From Pseudarthrobacter sp. GA104 (GTDB lineage Bacteria > Actinomycetota > Actinomycetes > Actinomycetales > Micrococcaceae): 64,000 bases of DNA. The stretch spans positions 806,001 through 870,000 of the forward strand of contig NZ_WOWL01000001.1 in the NCBI RefSeq assembly GCF_009741265.1, in the 5' to 3' direction. Shown one piece after another: positions 52,437 through 61,706 of this stretch. Under the pieces are notes generated by a model. It was not told the DNA's origin, searched no databases, and saw only the letters and a program-made list of their open reading frames with translations. How positions within the stretch are numbered: the first letter of the stretch is position 1; every line of letters begins with the position of its first letter. The position numbers were made by a program, and so were the translations under genes.

Positions 52437-54125
52437 CTAGTGGCTGAGCGTCACGGGCACTGTTTCCTGGCCGGCGGCGGCCGCCAGGAATGCCAGCGTT
52501 GAGACGTCGTTCCTGCCATCCTGCTGAACCAGCACAGCGCCGTACGCGGCATCTCCGGATGCGGAAACTACGTAGCCCACGACGCCGACGTCCTCAACCT
52601 TGTCCGGCACCGCTATGGAAGACGTGGTTCCGCCGGCAATATCGGCGGTGGACGGGGTCCGGACTTTGCCGTCCGATGTGATGGCGGAATAGGTGATGGT
52701 GGCCCTGGCGTCCAGGGCGCCGAAGATCAGGCTGCGGCTCCCGCCCTGGGGAACCGGAACCACGTGCTGGCTGCCCAGCCTCACCCCTGACGCTGCCCAG
52801 GCGACGTCCGACGGCCGGTCTTCCTGGAGCCCCCGGGTGATCCGCGTGGCGGCGACGAACGAGACATCCGAGGACGCTGCCACCGTGTACTGCCCGGCGG
52901 GGACACCAGCGAGCGAGACTTCGGTGACGGCGCCTGCCTTTGCCGTAATGACGCCCCCGGAGGGCAGGGCCTTTTGGCCGTCCCGGCCGTAGAGCTTGAC
53001 CTCCACCACTGCGTCCGACGGCCCCGGAACCGTCAGCTGAAGTGCCGGGCCGGCATCCCCATACCCTGGCTTCCCGGTCAGCTGGGCCAGCCCGGCGGGG
53101 TCCTGGATGTCCACGCCCGTCATCACCTGGCGCACAGCGGGAGCTGCTCCCGGCGCAATGAAGTCCACTCCCCCGGGGGTAAGGCCGCGCAGTACGCCCT
53201 GTTGGATCACGGCCGCGACGGGACCGCCGGCGCTGCGGATGTGGACACTGAGCTGCGGCTCCCCGGGCGCAAGGCCTGCGAGGACCACGGATCGGGAGGT
53301 GCCCGGAGCGACAAGCAGGCCGCGGCTGCCAGGCGCCTGGATCTGCCCTTGGGCGCCAAAAAGTTCCAGGCTTACGGTCGCCGGCGTGGTGGAGGCATTT
53401 GTCAGCACCAGCACGGACGCCCGGCCCACGGTTGTGCTCGCCCCTGCAAGCCACTGGTCGTTGGAGGGCGGCTGGCAGTTGGATGCTGCGGTGCCCTGGA
53501 GATCCCCGTCTGTGGCAGTGAACTTCATCACCGCTGCGGCCGATGCCTTCTGGTTTGCCAAGGCGTCGGCGCTCAGTACGCTGGCCTTTTCCACGGGACG
53601 GGCTGCCACCACTCCGGCCAGGAGTTCCTGGGGCGAACCGGCAGGAGCAGCCTGGCCGGGCTCCTTGGAAATTTCGACGGCGGTTGTCCCGTCCAGCTGC
53701 GACAGCCGGCTTGCCGGCAGCACTCCAGCCGAGCCGAGGACCGCCGCTGTGACAGAAGTGGCGGCCGTAGCGGACACCGGACTGAACTGGGGATCAGTTC
53801 CTGCCTCGGTGCCTTCCAGCAGCCGGGCCGGTCCCGGGCACACGCCCAGGCTCGTCCCGGCGGGAACAGCTACTGCCGGGGCGGCCACCGCACGGCTGGA
53901 ATCCGCCTGTGGCAGGAGGGATCCACCCGCTACCACTGCCCCTGCTCCGGCGAGGATCACTGCCGCCGAAGCGAGCCCCGCCAGCGCCGCTTTGCGTCCC
54001 TGTACTGAAGCCCGCCGGGACGAACGATGGTCAGTGTCCGAGGTGCTTTCGGCGCCCGTTGCGCTTTGCGCCCCGCCGGAGGCCAGGGCTTCCGGCGCTT
54101 CAGCGGGCGGAGTGTGCTCATGCAT
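52437..54125 (-). CDS. DUF5719 family protein, secreted or anchored
   Basis: A 562-residue protein with a ~45-residue Ala/Ser-rich start, one membrane helix (ALAGLASAAVILAGAGAVVAG, about 47-67), and a long extracellular beta-rich region to the C-terminus. This fits DUF5719, which is found downstream of the GT2 gene in many actinobacteria. Its start overlaps the GT2 stop by 8 nt, so it is translationally coupled to it. The start codon is ATG 54125. Substrate and function are unknown; a cell-surface glycan role is inferred from its partners. Confidence 0.85.
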   Translation of the reverse strand: MHEHTPPAEAPEALASGGAQSATGAESTSDTDHRSSRRASVQGRKAALAGLASAAVILAGAGAVVAGGSLLPQADSSRAVAAPAVAVPAGTSLGVCPGPARLLEGTEAGTDPQFSPVSATAATSVTAAVLGSAGVLPASRLSQLDGTTAVEISKEPGQAAPAGSPQELLAGVVAARPVEKASVLSADALANQKASAAAVMKFTATDGDLQGTAASNCQPPSNDQWLAGASTTVGRASVLVLTNASTTPATVSLELFGAQGQIQAPGSRGLLVAPGTSRSVVLAGLAPGEPQLSVHIRSAGGPVAAVIQQGVLRGLTPGGVDFIAPGAAPAVRQVMTGVDIQDPAGLAQLTGKPGYGDAGPALQLTVPGPSDAVVEVKLYGRDGQKALPSGGVITAKAGAVTEVSLAGVPAGQYTVAASSDVSFVAATRITRGLQEDRPSDVAWAASGVRLGSQHVVPVPQGGSRSLIFGALDARATITYSAITSDGKVRTPSTADIAGGTTSSIAVPDKVEDVGVVGYVVSASGDAAYGAVLVQQDGRNDVSTLAFLAAAAGQETVPVTLSH

Positions 54126-57100
54126 TCTGGTGTTCCTTACGCAGGGAGCCCTCGTCCCGTGAAAGGCCGGTCCGTGTCCTCCGGGCGGGCATCGGGATGG
54201 CGAGCAGGACCGTCAGGCCAATCACCGTGACCTGCGCTACGGCCGTCCACAGCGCCCAAGGGTTCTCATAACGGATGGTCAACTGTCCTCCGGAGGCAGG
54301 GAGCGTGAAGGCCTGGGCCCAGCCCGAGGTGGTTGCCGTGAGCCTGCGGCCGTCGATCCAGGCGCTCCAGCCCGGATCCGCGCGTTCTGCCAGGACCACA
54401 AGGCGCCCTTCCGGGCCGGCACCCACGGGGGCGTCGACGTCCGTGTAGGCGGAGGGAACCAAGCCGATGGAAGCACCGCCTGCGTCCACGATCCGCACCC
54501 GGTGCGCAACATCGGCAGCCTGCAGTACCGGCTGGTTCAGCGGGGTGATCCGCCAGAGCCATCCCACGTCGGTCTGGCCTACCGCCACAAGTCCGGGTAC
54601 AGCATCCATCCTGCTGGCTGTCAGTTGCGCCGCGGTGTCCGCTGAGCGCAGCACAATGAACCCGACGCCGAGCTGCTCGAGGTCGTTCCGCGGGTCCACG
54701 CCCTGGCCTGCAACAAGGGTGGCCACCACGCGGCGGACGGCGGCGGCGACGTCATCATCCTCGCGTACTGACTCTGCCCCCGGCGCACCGATGATGTTCC
54801 GTGCGGACGCAATGGCCGAGAAACTGTCCAAGGTGGTACCGGCGCCCCGCATCAGGGTCGCATCGAAAGTGCCGTTGTCCCGTGTACTGATCAGCAGGGT
54901 GCGGGTCTGCTCCGGCCCCGTGCCGCGGTCGATCGCGGTAGCCGGGAGGGTCCGCGGGGTGGCGGGCTCCACCAGGCGGGGAGCTCCGAGCGCGTCGGCG
55001 TCGTCGGCAACGCCCGTTGCCGTGGCACCGGCGCCCGCCGGGCCCGTCCCTGCGGCGGCAGTCGCAGGGCGAAGCAGGTTCTGGGCGGACCAGGCCGCCA
55101 TTCCCGCCAAGGGGCCGGCCAGCAGGAGGATCATGCTGACGGCAGCAACTGACCGCAGGGCAGTCCTGTGCTTGGTGGTGCTGCTGGCCACAGCTTTGTC
55201 GGTCATGGCCAGGAGTTGTTCGGCACCCAGGATGCCTGCGGCCAGGAGTGCGAAGGCCGCGGCCGAGACGGCCGGCCCGGTGAAGGGGGTCACCATCGTT
55301 TCCGCGCTCAGTCCGGTGGCCACGTGGCCTGCCAGCCAGCCGCCTGCCAAGGCAATGATGCCGGCCACCCAGAAACACCTCACTGTCCTGGCGCGGTGTC
55401 CGGGGACCAGCAGCCCGGCAACGGCCAGGGCGAGCACCGGGACCGCCCCCAGGAGCGCCAGCAGCAAGGCCCAGGGGAATGGGCCGCCGGTGAAGTGGGG
55501 AAGCCCCTCAAGGCCGCCCTGCGGATCAAACTGCAGCGGCTGTCCCAGCAGCTGCTGCCACAAAGGTGCAGCGTCAAAGGCCAGCGGCGGGCCGGGATCG
55601 GCCAGCAACGCCCTCGGCCTGTCGAGCACGGAGATGCCGAAGGGAATGAAAAGGGCCGCGGCAGGCAGCAGGGCCCACCAGACCGTGCGCCCGCGGCGGC
55701 CGAGCAGGAGGCCGCAGAGCACGATGACCACGGCGGCCGGAGCCAGGAGCGACGGTGCCGACGCGGCAACAACGGCCAATGTAAGGCCCGCGGCCGCGGC
55801 AGCGGTCCAGGACGGCGTGCCGTTGATGCCGGGCCGGGCCGGCGGCCTGTCGCCGAGGCGGCCGTCGGCAGGGGCAGGCAGTGTGAAGCGGCCGTGCCCT
55901 ATTGCAGAGCCGGTGGCCCGCAGCAGCGCAAGGACCAGCAAGGGAAGCATGATGTGGGCAACCAGTGCGCCGGCCCGGCCCTGGTTAAGCGCCACCTGGA
56001 GGGCAGGGGCGGCAGCCCAAAAGACCGCTGCGGCCAGCCGCAGGCGGCGCCGGACTGTCAGGCCTCCCGCAGCGAACCACGCCGTCAGCCCGGACAGCGG
56101 AGTTGCGAGCAGCAGCAGCCAGGCGATGGCAGGGTTGGCGTCGCCCCCGCCGAGTACGCCCAGGATCCACAGGACGTATCCAAAGGGGTCTCCCCGCCCG
56201 GGCAATCCTGCGCCGAGCGTGATCCACCAGCTTGAGGCGTGGTGCCACAGATCGCCGAGCTCGCCGGAAACGGGAATGAGGGCGCCACCGGTTACGGCGT
56301 CGGCACGGAAAAGTCCCGTAAGGGCCAGCATTGACGCGACGGATGCGATGATGACGGTGGCCAGGGCGCCGTTGCCCACCCAACCGCGTTTTGAGGTGGC
56401 AAGGGCCGCGAAGTCGTCCGACGCATCCCCCGTGGGTTGGTGCGCCAGTGGATCCCGCTCGAGGTCATCGGCAGGTGAATTGTCCGAGCCGAGCGCCTCC
56501 ATCAGGGACCGGCGGTGGCTCCAGACCTCGCGTCTGGGCGTTTGGAGCTTGCGGATCACCGACCTGCGGATCCGGCGGGTTTGGCGGGCGCTGCGTCGGG
56601 CCTTGGCCACGGCGCGCGGCCTGCCGAGGGCGGCGCAGGTAGCAACCAGCTGGGACAAGCCGTGGCCGGGGTCTTTTACCAGAATGCTGAGCACCAGCTT
56701 GAACAGGCTGCCCAGGAGGGCCCCTGTTCCATGGACGGGTACCATCCACAGCGGCGAGTGTTTCAGGCGCAGATGGACCTGGGCTTTCCGGGCGGCTGCG
56801 GCATTGCCCAGCGCGTGCGGCCGGTGCGCGACGTGGAACATCCTGGCCGCGGGCACCACCACAACGCGGTGCCCTGCCAGCCGGTTGCGCCAGCAGAAGT
56901 CGACGTCATCGCCGCTGCCGGGCAGGGCGGGATCGAAACCGCCCAGCTGCTCCCAGATGTCGCGGCGAACCAGCATTCCGGCGGAATTGACCGCAAAGGT
57001 GTCGCTGCGTCCGTCGTACTGTCCCTGGTCCAGTTCGTCGGCGTCGATCAGGGTGAGCCGTTCGGCCCACCGGCTGGTGGACAGGCCGACGTCGATCAAC

Positions 57101-57486
57101 TTGCGTCCGGCGTCCCAGTCCAGCTGCTTGCAGCCGGCTACGGTGACGGAAGGCGCGCGTTCGACGGCGCTGAGCAGCTCGGCGAGGGCCTGCGGTGCGG
57201 GTGCTGCATCGTCATGAAGCAGCCAGATCCACTCGGCCTTGCCGCCTGCATCGCTTCCGCGCCATGGCGCCAGTTCAGCCAGGCCGGCCAGCACCGCCGC
57301 CCCCATGCCGCCTTTACCCCGCTGCTGGCTGACGACGTGGGCCGTGCCCAGGGCCTGCTGGAGAAGGGCCTTGGAATCATCCCGGGAGCCGGTGTCGACG
57401 CCAATGGCGTAGTCCACGGGCCGGGTCTGGTCCGCTAGGGCTGCGAGGGTTCTGGGCAGATAGGCACTGCCGTTGTGGGCGACCAC
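54118..57486 (-). CDS. Giant membrane glycosyltransferase, GT2 family
   Basis: A 1,122-residue enzyme. The first ~270 residues are a GT2 domain: VAHNGSAYLPRTL at the start, VDTGSRDDSKALL, the DxD-like WLLHDDAAPAPQALAELL, and GSGDDVDFCWRNRLAGHRVV. From about 370 on there are ~12 membrane helices, then a large external domain (about 800-1090) and a final helix. GTG 57486 is the first usable start, yet the family sequence VTAVV lies just before it in the same frame and has no start codon; whiB ends 29 nt upstream. It probably moves sugars onto envelope polymers; the acceptor is unknown. Confidence 0.88.
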   Translation of the reverse strand: MVAHNGSAYLPRTLAALADQTRPVDYAIGVDTGSRDDSKALLQQALGTAHVVSQQRGKGGMGAAVLAGLAELAPWRGSDAGGKAEWIWLLHDDAAPAPQALAELLSAVERAPSVTVAGCKQLDWDAGRKLIDVGLSTSRWAERLTLIDADELDQGQYDGRSDTFAVNSAGMLVRRDIWEQLGGFDPALPGSGDDVDFCWRNRLAGHRVVVVPAARMFHVAHRPHALGNAAAARKAQVHLRLKHSPLWMVPVHGTGALLGSLFKLVLSILVKDPGHGLSQLVATCAALGRPRAVAKARRSARQTRRIRRSVIRKLQTPRREVWSHRRSLMEALGSDNSPADDLERDPLAHQPTGDASDDFAALATSKRGWVGNGALATVIIASVASMLALTGLFRADAVTGGALIPVSGELGDLWHHASSWWITLGAGLPGRGDPFGYVLWILGVLGGGDANPAIAWLLLLATPLSGLTAWFAAGGLTVRRRLRLAAAVFWAAAPALQVALNQGRAGALVAHIMLPLLVLALLRATGSAIGHGRFTLPAPADGRLGDRPPARPGINGTPSWTAAAAAGLTLAVVAASAPSLLAPAAVVIVLCGLLLGRRGRTVWWALLPAAALFIPFGISVLDRPRALLADPGPPLAFDAAPLWQQLLGQPLQFDPQGGLEGLPHFTGGPFPWALLLALLGAVPVLALAVAGLLVPGHRARTVRCFWVAGIIALAGGWLAGHVATGLSAETMVTPFTGPAVSAAAFALLAAGILGAEQLLAMTDKAVASSTTKHRTALRSVAAVSMILLLAGPLAGMAAWSAQNLLRPATAAAGTGPAGAGATATGVADDADALGAPRLVEPATPRTLPATAIDRGTGPEQTRTLLISTRDNGTFDATLMRGAGTTLDSFSAIASARNIIGAPGAESVREDDDVAAAVRRVVATLVAGQGVDPRNDLEQLGVGFIVLRSADTAAQLTASRMDAVPGLVAVGQTDVGWLWRITPLNQPVLQAADVAHRVRIVDAGGASIGLVPSAYTDVDAPVGAGPEGRLVVLAERADPGWSAWIDGRRLTATTSGWAQAFTLPASGGQLTIRYENPWALWTAVAQVTVIGLTVLLAIPMPARRTRTGLSRDEGSLRKEHQNA

Positions 57487-57515
57487 AACGGCAGTGACAT
57501 GGACATCCTGGTGAA

Positions 57516-58049
57516 TTAGATTGCTCGCTTCCTAAGCCGCCGGCGCTCGCGCTCGGAAAGGCCTCCCCAAATGCCAAACCGTTCGTCGTTCGCCAACGCG
57601 TACTCCAGGCATTGCGAACGCACGTTGCAGGCCCCGCAAACCTTTTTTGCGTCGCGGGTGGAGCCGCCTTTTTCAGGGAAGAATGCCTCGGGGTCAGTTT
57701 GGGCGCACAACGCGTCTGTTTGCCAGCCCAGCTCGCCCTCGTCGTCGAAATCCTGCTGGAAAGGCAGTCCGATCCATACGGGCTGGGTGGCGCCTCCTGC
57801 GGCAAGCTCCATGGGAGGGTCGAGTTCATCCTCCGGCTCGGCGCCGCCGTCCAGCAGGGCCTCGTGCGCGGCGAGGAAGGCAGTGGCCTGGTCCTCAAGG
57901 GCGCCCCCGGCGTTCCTGTTGTACCGCTCGGCGGCATGGGGGTCGGCCGGGTCAACGTACCAGTCGCTCGGCACCCCCCGCGCGCGGTATTTTGCCGTTG
58001 CCTGGCCGGCCACGACGGCATCTTCCTGGATACGCTCTGCTTGCCCCAT
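57516..58049 (-). CDS. WhiB-family iron-sulfur transcriptional regulator with an N-terminal extension
   Basis: A 177-residue WhiB protein. Cys115, Cys138, Cys141 and Cys147 (C-x22-C-x2-C-x5-C) hold a [4Fe-4S] cluster, and the turn GIWGG (159-163) and basic tail RERRRLRKRA follow. The first ~95 residues are an acidic, Pro/Ala-rich extension with no domain; WhiB proteins are usually 80-120 residues. ATG 58049 is supported by AGGAGGG 5 nt upstream, so the extension is probably translated. The context (GT2, DUF5719, zincin, DUF3499) resembles mycobacterial whiB2, but the subtype is inferred. Confidence 0.9.
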   Translation of the reverse strand: MGQAERIQEDAVVAGQATAKYRARGVPSDWYVDPADPHAAERYNRNAGGALEDQATAFLAAHEALLDGGAEPEDELDPPMELAAGGATQPVWIGLPFQQDFDDEGELGWQTDALCAQTDPEAFFPEKGGSTRDAKKVCGACNVRSQCLEYALANDERFGIWGGLSERERRRLRKRAI

Positions 58050-58137
58050 GGCGACCCTCCTGATGTTGCAGCCCCTGCCTGGATACGTGGCACTCGGTTG
58101 TGTGCCGGCATTTACGCAGTTGCCTTTAGTTATCTAA

Positions 58138-58151
58138 TTACACGTGTGTAA
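58138..58151. promoter_or_regulatory. Inverted repeat upstream of whiB
   Basis: TTACAC-GT-GTGTAA is a 6-bp inverted repeat with a 2-bp spacer, containing the 8-bp palindrome ACACGTGT. It lies 89 nt before the whiB ATG in an AT-rich patch, so it may be an operator of whiB. The regulator is unknown. Confidence 0.4.
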
Positions 58152-58350
58152 CTTGGGCGAGTCAAGCCGCTGCCGGATAGTAATCACTCTGGATCACGAA
58201 TAAGGCGTACGCCACGCCCGGTAATTTATTACGAGCGCGCGGTGCAGAAGTCCGGCAGCCCGAACCGACGGCCCTGAACCCTCAAATTCACCGCCGTTTG
58301 CCGGAAAATAGCCGCAATCCCAAGAAATAGCAAGCACGCTGAGCATCTGG

Positions 58351-58366
58351 TGTGAGATATCTCACG
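58351..58366. promoter_or_regulatory. CRP/GlxR-like palindrome
   Basis: The site TGTGAGATATCTCACG contains the 14-bp perfect palindrome GTGAGATATCTCAC (58352-58365). It matches the actinobacterial CRP/GlxR consensus TGTGANNTANNTCACA at every fixed position but the last. It is 90 nt upstream of the TIGR03089 start and ~300 nt from whiB. No crp gene is in the window. Confidence 0.6.
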
Positions 58367-58455
58367 CCGTGTTACGGGACGGGCCCTTGTGCGCTGCGCC
58401 GGCGGAGGCCGGCAAACCGTGGTCCAAAGACCTTCGCCGGTGGCAGGATGTAGCC

Positions 58456-59154
58456 ATGACCAACCCGGCAGCCGACCTCATGGCAACCCTTCGTTCAGGC
58501 AACTCCACCGCCCCGCGCCTCACCTGGTACGGCCCCGGCGACGAGCGCGTCGAGTTATCCGGCCGGGTGCTGGACAACTGGGTTGCCAAGACCAGCAACC
58601 TGCTTCAGGACGAACTGGACGCCGCCCCCGGCATGCGGCTCGGCCTGGAACTGCCGGCGCACTGGAAGTCGATGGTCTGGGCACTTGCCGCCTGGCAGCT
58701 CGGGATGCAGACGGTCCTTGACGGCAGCTCGGCGGATTACCTGGTCACCGCCGATCCGGGAACAGTCGAGGGAAGGTACGACGCCGTCATCGCCGTCGCG
58801 CTGCCTGCGCTGGCCATGCGCTGGCCGGGTGAGCTGGGCACTGGCTATATCGACTACGCGGCGGAAGTCCGCTCCCACGGCGACGTGTTCATGGCCCACG
58901 CCGAAGCTGATCCTTCAGGCTGCGCGATCGTGGCCAGCGACGGCCGGCGCCACCTTCACCGGGACCTGCTCGACGGCTTCGCGGCACCCCATGAAGAGGG
59001 CGTGCGGCTGCACATCCCTGCCGGGAACGGCCTTGAGGCTGCCCTGTCAAACGCCCTCGGCGCCTGGCGGCGCGACGGCTCGGTGGTGGTAACCCACCCG
59101 GACGTGCAGCTGACGGACAAACTGCTCGCAGCGGAACGCATCCACGGCAGCTGA
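58456..59154 (+). CDS. TIGR03089 family protein
   Basis: A ~232-residue actinobacterial protein of unknown function, the TIGR03089 family, which resembles the N-terminal part of AMP-binding enzymes (LTWYGPGDERVELSGRVLDN, GLELPAHWKSMVWALAAWQL) but lacks the ATP loop and catalytic segments. No signal peptide or helix is present. I chose ATG 58456 (MTNPAADLMATL), preceded by CAGGATG; the frame to 58369 is unlike the family. It follows the CRP-like palindrome and ends 13 nt before the convergent gtrA gene. Confidence 0.85.
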   Translation: MTNPAADLMATLRSGNSTAPRLTWYGPGDERVELSGRVLDNWVAKTSNLLQDELDAAPGMRLGLELPAHWKSMVWALAAWQLGMQTVLDGSSADYLVTADPGTVEGRYDAVIAVALPALAMRWPGELGTGYIDYAAEVRSHGDVFMAHAEADPSGCAIVASDGRRHLHRDLLDGFAAPHEEGVRLHIPAGNGLEAALSNALGAWRRDGSVVVTHPDVQLTDKLLAAERIHGS

Positions 59155-59167
59155 GCTGCCGGGCCGG

Positions 59168-59746
59168 CTAAGCCTTGCCCTGGCCTTCGGCCGAGGTTTC
59201 CCGCTCGACGGCGACGGCGTGCTCCGTGGTGCGGCGGTCGTGCTCCTTGGCGTGGTGGTGCAGCTCGATGAGCTCGTGGTCGTGGGAAAACTCCGGCTCC
59301 TGGTCCAGTTCCTGGTTGAACACCAGGAACCGGTAGGCGAAGAAGCGGACAACAGTGGCTACCAGGATGCCTACTATTCCAGCGAAGAACAGCATGTTCT
59401 TGTCCGTCACGCCCATACCGTACTTGGCGAGCGCCGTGAAGCCGGTGGAGATGCCGATGCCGATCCCGTTGATGAGGACGAACATCAGGAATTCCCGGAG
59501 CACGTTGGCCTGCCGGCGGTGCCGGAAGGTCCAGAGCCGGTTGGCAATCCAGGAGAACACCGTGGCCACCGAGGCGCCGACAAACCTTGCCTTGGCCTCG
59601 CTGTCGGTCATGGGGCCGTGCATGAGGTAGTAGGTCAGGCCGTTGTCGATGACGAACGCAACGCCGCCAACAGCTCCGAATTTGGCTACTTCACGCCAAA
59701 AAAGGGACGCGAGCCCCCGGATACGGTCTGCAAGTGCGGTAAACAT
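59168..59746 (-). CDS. GtrA-family membrane protein
   Basis: A ~192-residue protein with four membrane helices from about residue 18: FGAVGGVAFVIDNGLTYYLM, FVGASVATVFSWIANRLWTF (with the GtrA NRLWTFR), FLMFVLINGIGIGISTGFTA and FAGIVGILVATVVRFFAYRF. GtrA proteins flip or supply polyprenyl-linked sugars for glycan modification. The tail (~40 residues) is His/Glu-rich. ATG 59746 has GGAGGG just upstream; the frame to 59968 is Pro-rich and unlike the family. It is divergent from purK, as in mycobacteria (Rv3277/Rv3276c). Confidence 0.92.
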   Translation of the reverse strand: MFTALADRIRGLASLFWREVAKFGAVGGVAFVIDNGLTYYLMHGPMTDSEAKARFVGASVATVFSWIANRLWTFRHRRQANVLREFLMFVLINGIGIGISTGFTALAKYGMGVTDKNMLFFAGIVGILVATVVRFFAYRFLVFNQELDQEPEFSHDHELIELHHHAKEHDRRTTEHAVAVERETSAEGQGKA

Positions 59747-59918
59747 GGCCCTCCATGGCTGTCTGAAATGTGGGCCATCGGGCCAGACGCCTATTTTAGC
59801 CCCCAAACCTGCGTGGCAGCCTCCCCAACCTGCGCCGGGGCCTTCGGCGGCCGAAACACTCCTGCCCGCCGCGGACCGGAAACGTGGGATACCGGGCGGT
59901 CTTCGGTAGGCTGGCAAT

Positions 59919-61115
59919 GTGACTTTTCCAGTAATAGGCGTGGTGGGCGGCGGCCAGCTTGCCCGCATGATGGCCCCGGCCGCAACCGCACTTGGCTTTG
60001 AACTACGCGTCCTTGCCGAAGGTGACGATGTCTCCGCTGTCTCGGCGGTGCCGTCCTCGCCCGTGGGTGACTACAAGGACCTGCAGACCCTCCTGGACTT
60101 CGCAGAAGGCCTGGACGTCATGACCTTTGACCATGAGCACGTCCCAACGGCCCACCTTCGTGCCCTGCAGGATGCCGGCGTCAATATCCAGCCCGGACCC
60201 GACGCGCTCGTCAACGCCCAGGACAAGCTGGTAATGCGTGCAGCCATCGACCGGCTGGAACTTCCCAATCCTGCCTGGGCCGCCGTGAAGGATGTGGCCG
60301 GCCTCGTCAGCTTCGGGGAACAAACCGGCTGGCCGGTTGTGCTGAAGATGCCGCGCGGCGGCTACGACGGCAAGGGTGTCCGCATGGTGGGCTCGGCGGA
60401 AGAGGCTGCGGACACAGAGGAATGGTTTGACGCCATGAGCCCCCTCCTCGCCGAGGCCAAAGTCGAGTTCACGCGGGAACTGTCTGCGTTGGTGGCACGG
60501 ACGCCCGACGGCGAGGCCCGGGCATGGCCCGTGGTGCACACCATCCAGGTGGACGGCGTGTGTGACGAGGTCATAGCGCCCGCGCTGGATATCCCCGTGG
60601 AGGTTGCCGCGGCAGCGGAAGACGCCGCACTGCGGATTGCCGGCGAGCTGGGAGTGACGGGCGTGCTGGCCGTTGAACTCTTCGAGACGCCGGGCTCCGG
60701 GGCAGGGTTCCTGATCAACGAACTCGCCATGCGCCCCCATAACACCGGCCACTGGACGCAGGACGGCTCGGTGACCAGCCAGTTCGAGCAGCACCTCCGG
60801 GCGGTACTGAACCTTCCCCTTGGCGCCACCGATGTCCTTGCACCGGTGGTGGTGATGAAGAACTTCCTGGGCGGCGAGAACCAGGACCTGTATTCCGCCT
60901 TCCCGCTGGCGCTTGCCAGCGAACCTGCCGCGAAGGTGCATTGCTACGGCAAGTCCGTCCGGCCCGGCCGCAAGATCGGCCACGTGAACCTGGTGGGTTC
61001 ATCAACCGCGGACGTCGAGTCCGTTCGCCGCCGTGCCACCATGGTGGCCAACATCATCCGCGACGGGCGGGTGGCGGCGGAGGAAACGCCAAGCACTTTC
61101 GAGGAGAACGCATGA
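59919..61115 (+). CDS. purK: N5-carboxyaminoimidazole ribonucleotide synthase
   Basis: Makes N5-CAIR from AIR, bicarbonate and ATP in purine synthesis. The 398-residue ATP-grasp protein opens [20 protein letters not shown], has [20 protein letters not shown] (about 138-157), [20 protein letters not shown] and [23 protein letters not shown] 59919 is the start. Its stop overlaps the purE ATG by 4 nt (ATGA). Confidence 0.97.
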   Translation: MTFPVIGVVGGGQLARMMAPAATALGFELRVLAEGDDVSAVSAVPSSPVGDYKDLQTLLDFAEGLDVMTFDHEHVPTAHLRALQDAGVNIQPGPDALVNAQDKLVMRAAIDRLELPNPAWAAVKDVAGLVSFGEQTGWPVVLKMPRGGYDGKGVRMVGSAEEAADTEEWFDAMSPLLAEAKVEFTRELSALVARTPDGEARAWPVVHTIQVDGVCDEVIAPALDIPVEVAAAAEDAALRIAGELGVTGVLAVELFETPGSGAGFLINELAMRPHNTGHWTQDGSVTSQFEQHLRAVLNLPLGATDVLAPVVVMKNFLGGENQDLYSAFPLALASEPAAKVHCYGKSVRPGRKIGHVNLVGSSTADVESVRRRATMVANIIRDGRVAAEETPSTFEENA

Positions 61116-61696
61116 GCGCCCAAGCCACACCAGCCACCGCTTCGGAGACAGCGCCCCTGGTAGGCCTGGTCATGGGCTCCGACTCGGACTGGCCTGTCAT
61201 GGAAGCCGCCGCGGACGCGCTGGCGGAGTTCGGCATTCCGTTCGAAGCCGACGTCGTGTCAGCCCACCGCATGCCTACGGAAATGATCCGCTACGGGCAG
61301 ACGGCCCATGAGCGGGGCCTGAGGGTCATCATTGCCGGCGCCGGGGGCGCGGCCCACCTGCCGGGCATGCTGGCCAGCGTTACGCCGCTTCCGGTCATCG
61401 GCGTGCCTGTCCCCCTGAAAACCCTGGACGGCATGGACTCACTCCTGTCCATCGTCCAGATGCCGGCCGGCGTTCCGGTGGCTACCGTTTCAATCGCCGG
61501 GGCACGCAACGCGGGACTCCTGGCGGTGCGGATACTGGCAGCCGGCACGGACGAGCTTGCCGCATCGCTTCGCGCAGACCTCCTTGATTTCGCCGCGGAC
61601 CTCAACGCCGTCGCAACCCGCAAGGGTGCGAACCTGCGGCAAAAGGTCAGCGAAGTCTTCGCCGAAGGCAACGGCGCCCTGCGGGGCAGCCGCTAG
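61112..61696 (+). CDS. purE: N5-carboxyaminoimidazole ribonucleotide mutase
   Basis: Converts N5-CAIR to CAIR, the step after PurK. The 194-residue protein has a ~20-residue Ala/Thr-rich start, then [20 protein letters not shown], the catalytic [35 protein letters not shown] and [20 protein letters not shown]. It overlaps purK (ATGA at 61112), which fixes the start; longer frames lie inside purK. An LCP gene follows. Confidence 0.97.
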   Translation: MSAQATPATASETAPLVGLVMGSDSDWPVMEAAADALAEFGIPFEADVVSAHRMPTEMIRYGQTAHERGLRVIIAGAGGAAHLPGMLASVTPLPVIGVPVPLKTLDGMDSLLSIVQMPAGVPVATVSIAGARNAGLLAVRILAAGTDELAASLRADLLDFAADLNAVATRKGANLRQKVSEVFAEGNGALRGSR

Positions 61697-61706
61697 GGCG
61701 GCGCGT

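Larger units (their letters stand above)
58050..58455. other. Gap between whiB and the TIGR03089 gene
   Basis: A 406-bp non-coding gap between divergent genes. It holds the palindromes at 58138 and 58351 and an AT-rich patch at 58118-58155. The promoters of whiB (leftward) and TIGR03089 (rightward) should both lie here. I could not name -10/-35 pairs. Confidence 0.6.

Noticed and set aside
54467..57217. 916-residue frame opposite the GT2 gene
   Set aside because: Ser/Arg/Pro/Ala-rich shadow; the opposite strand has clear GT2 motifs.
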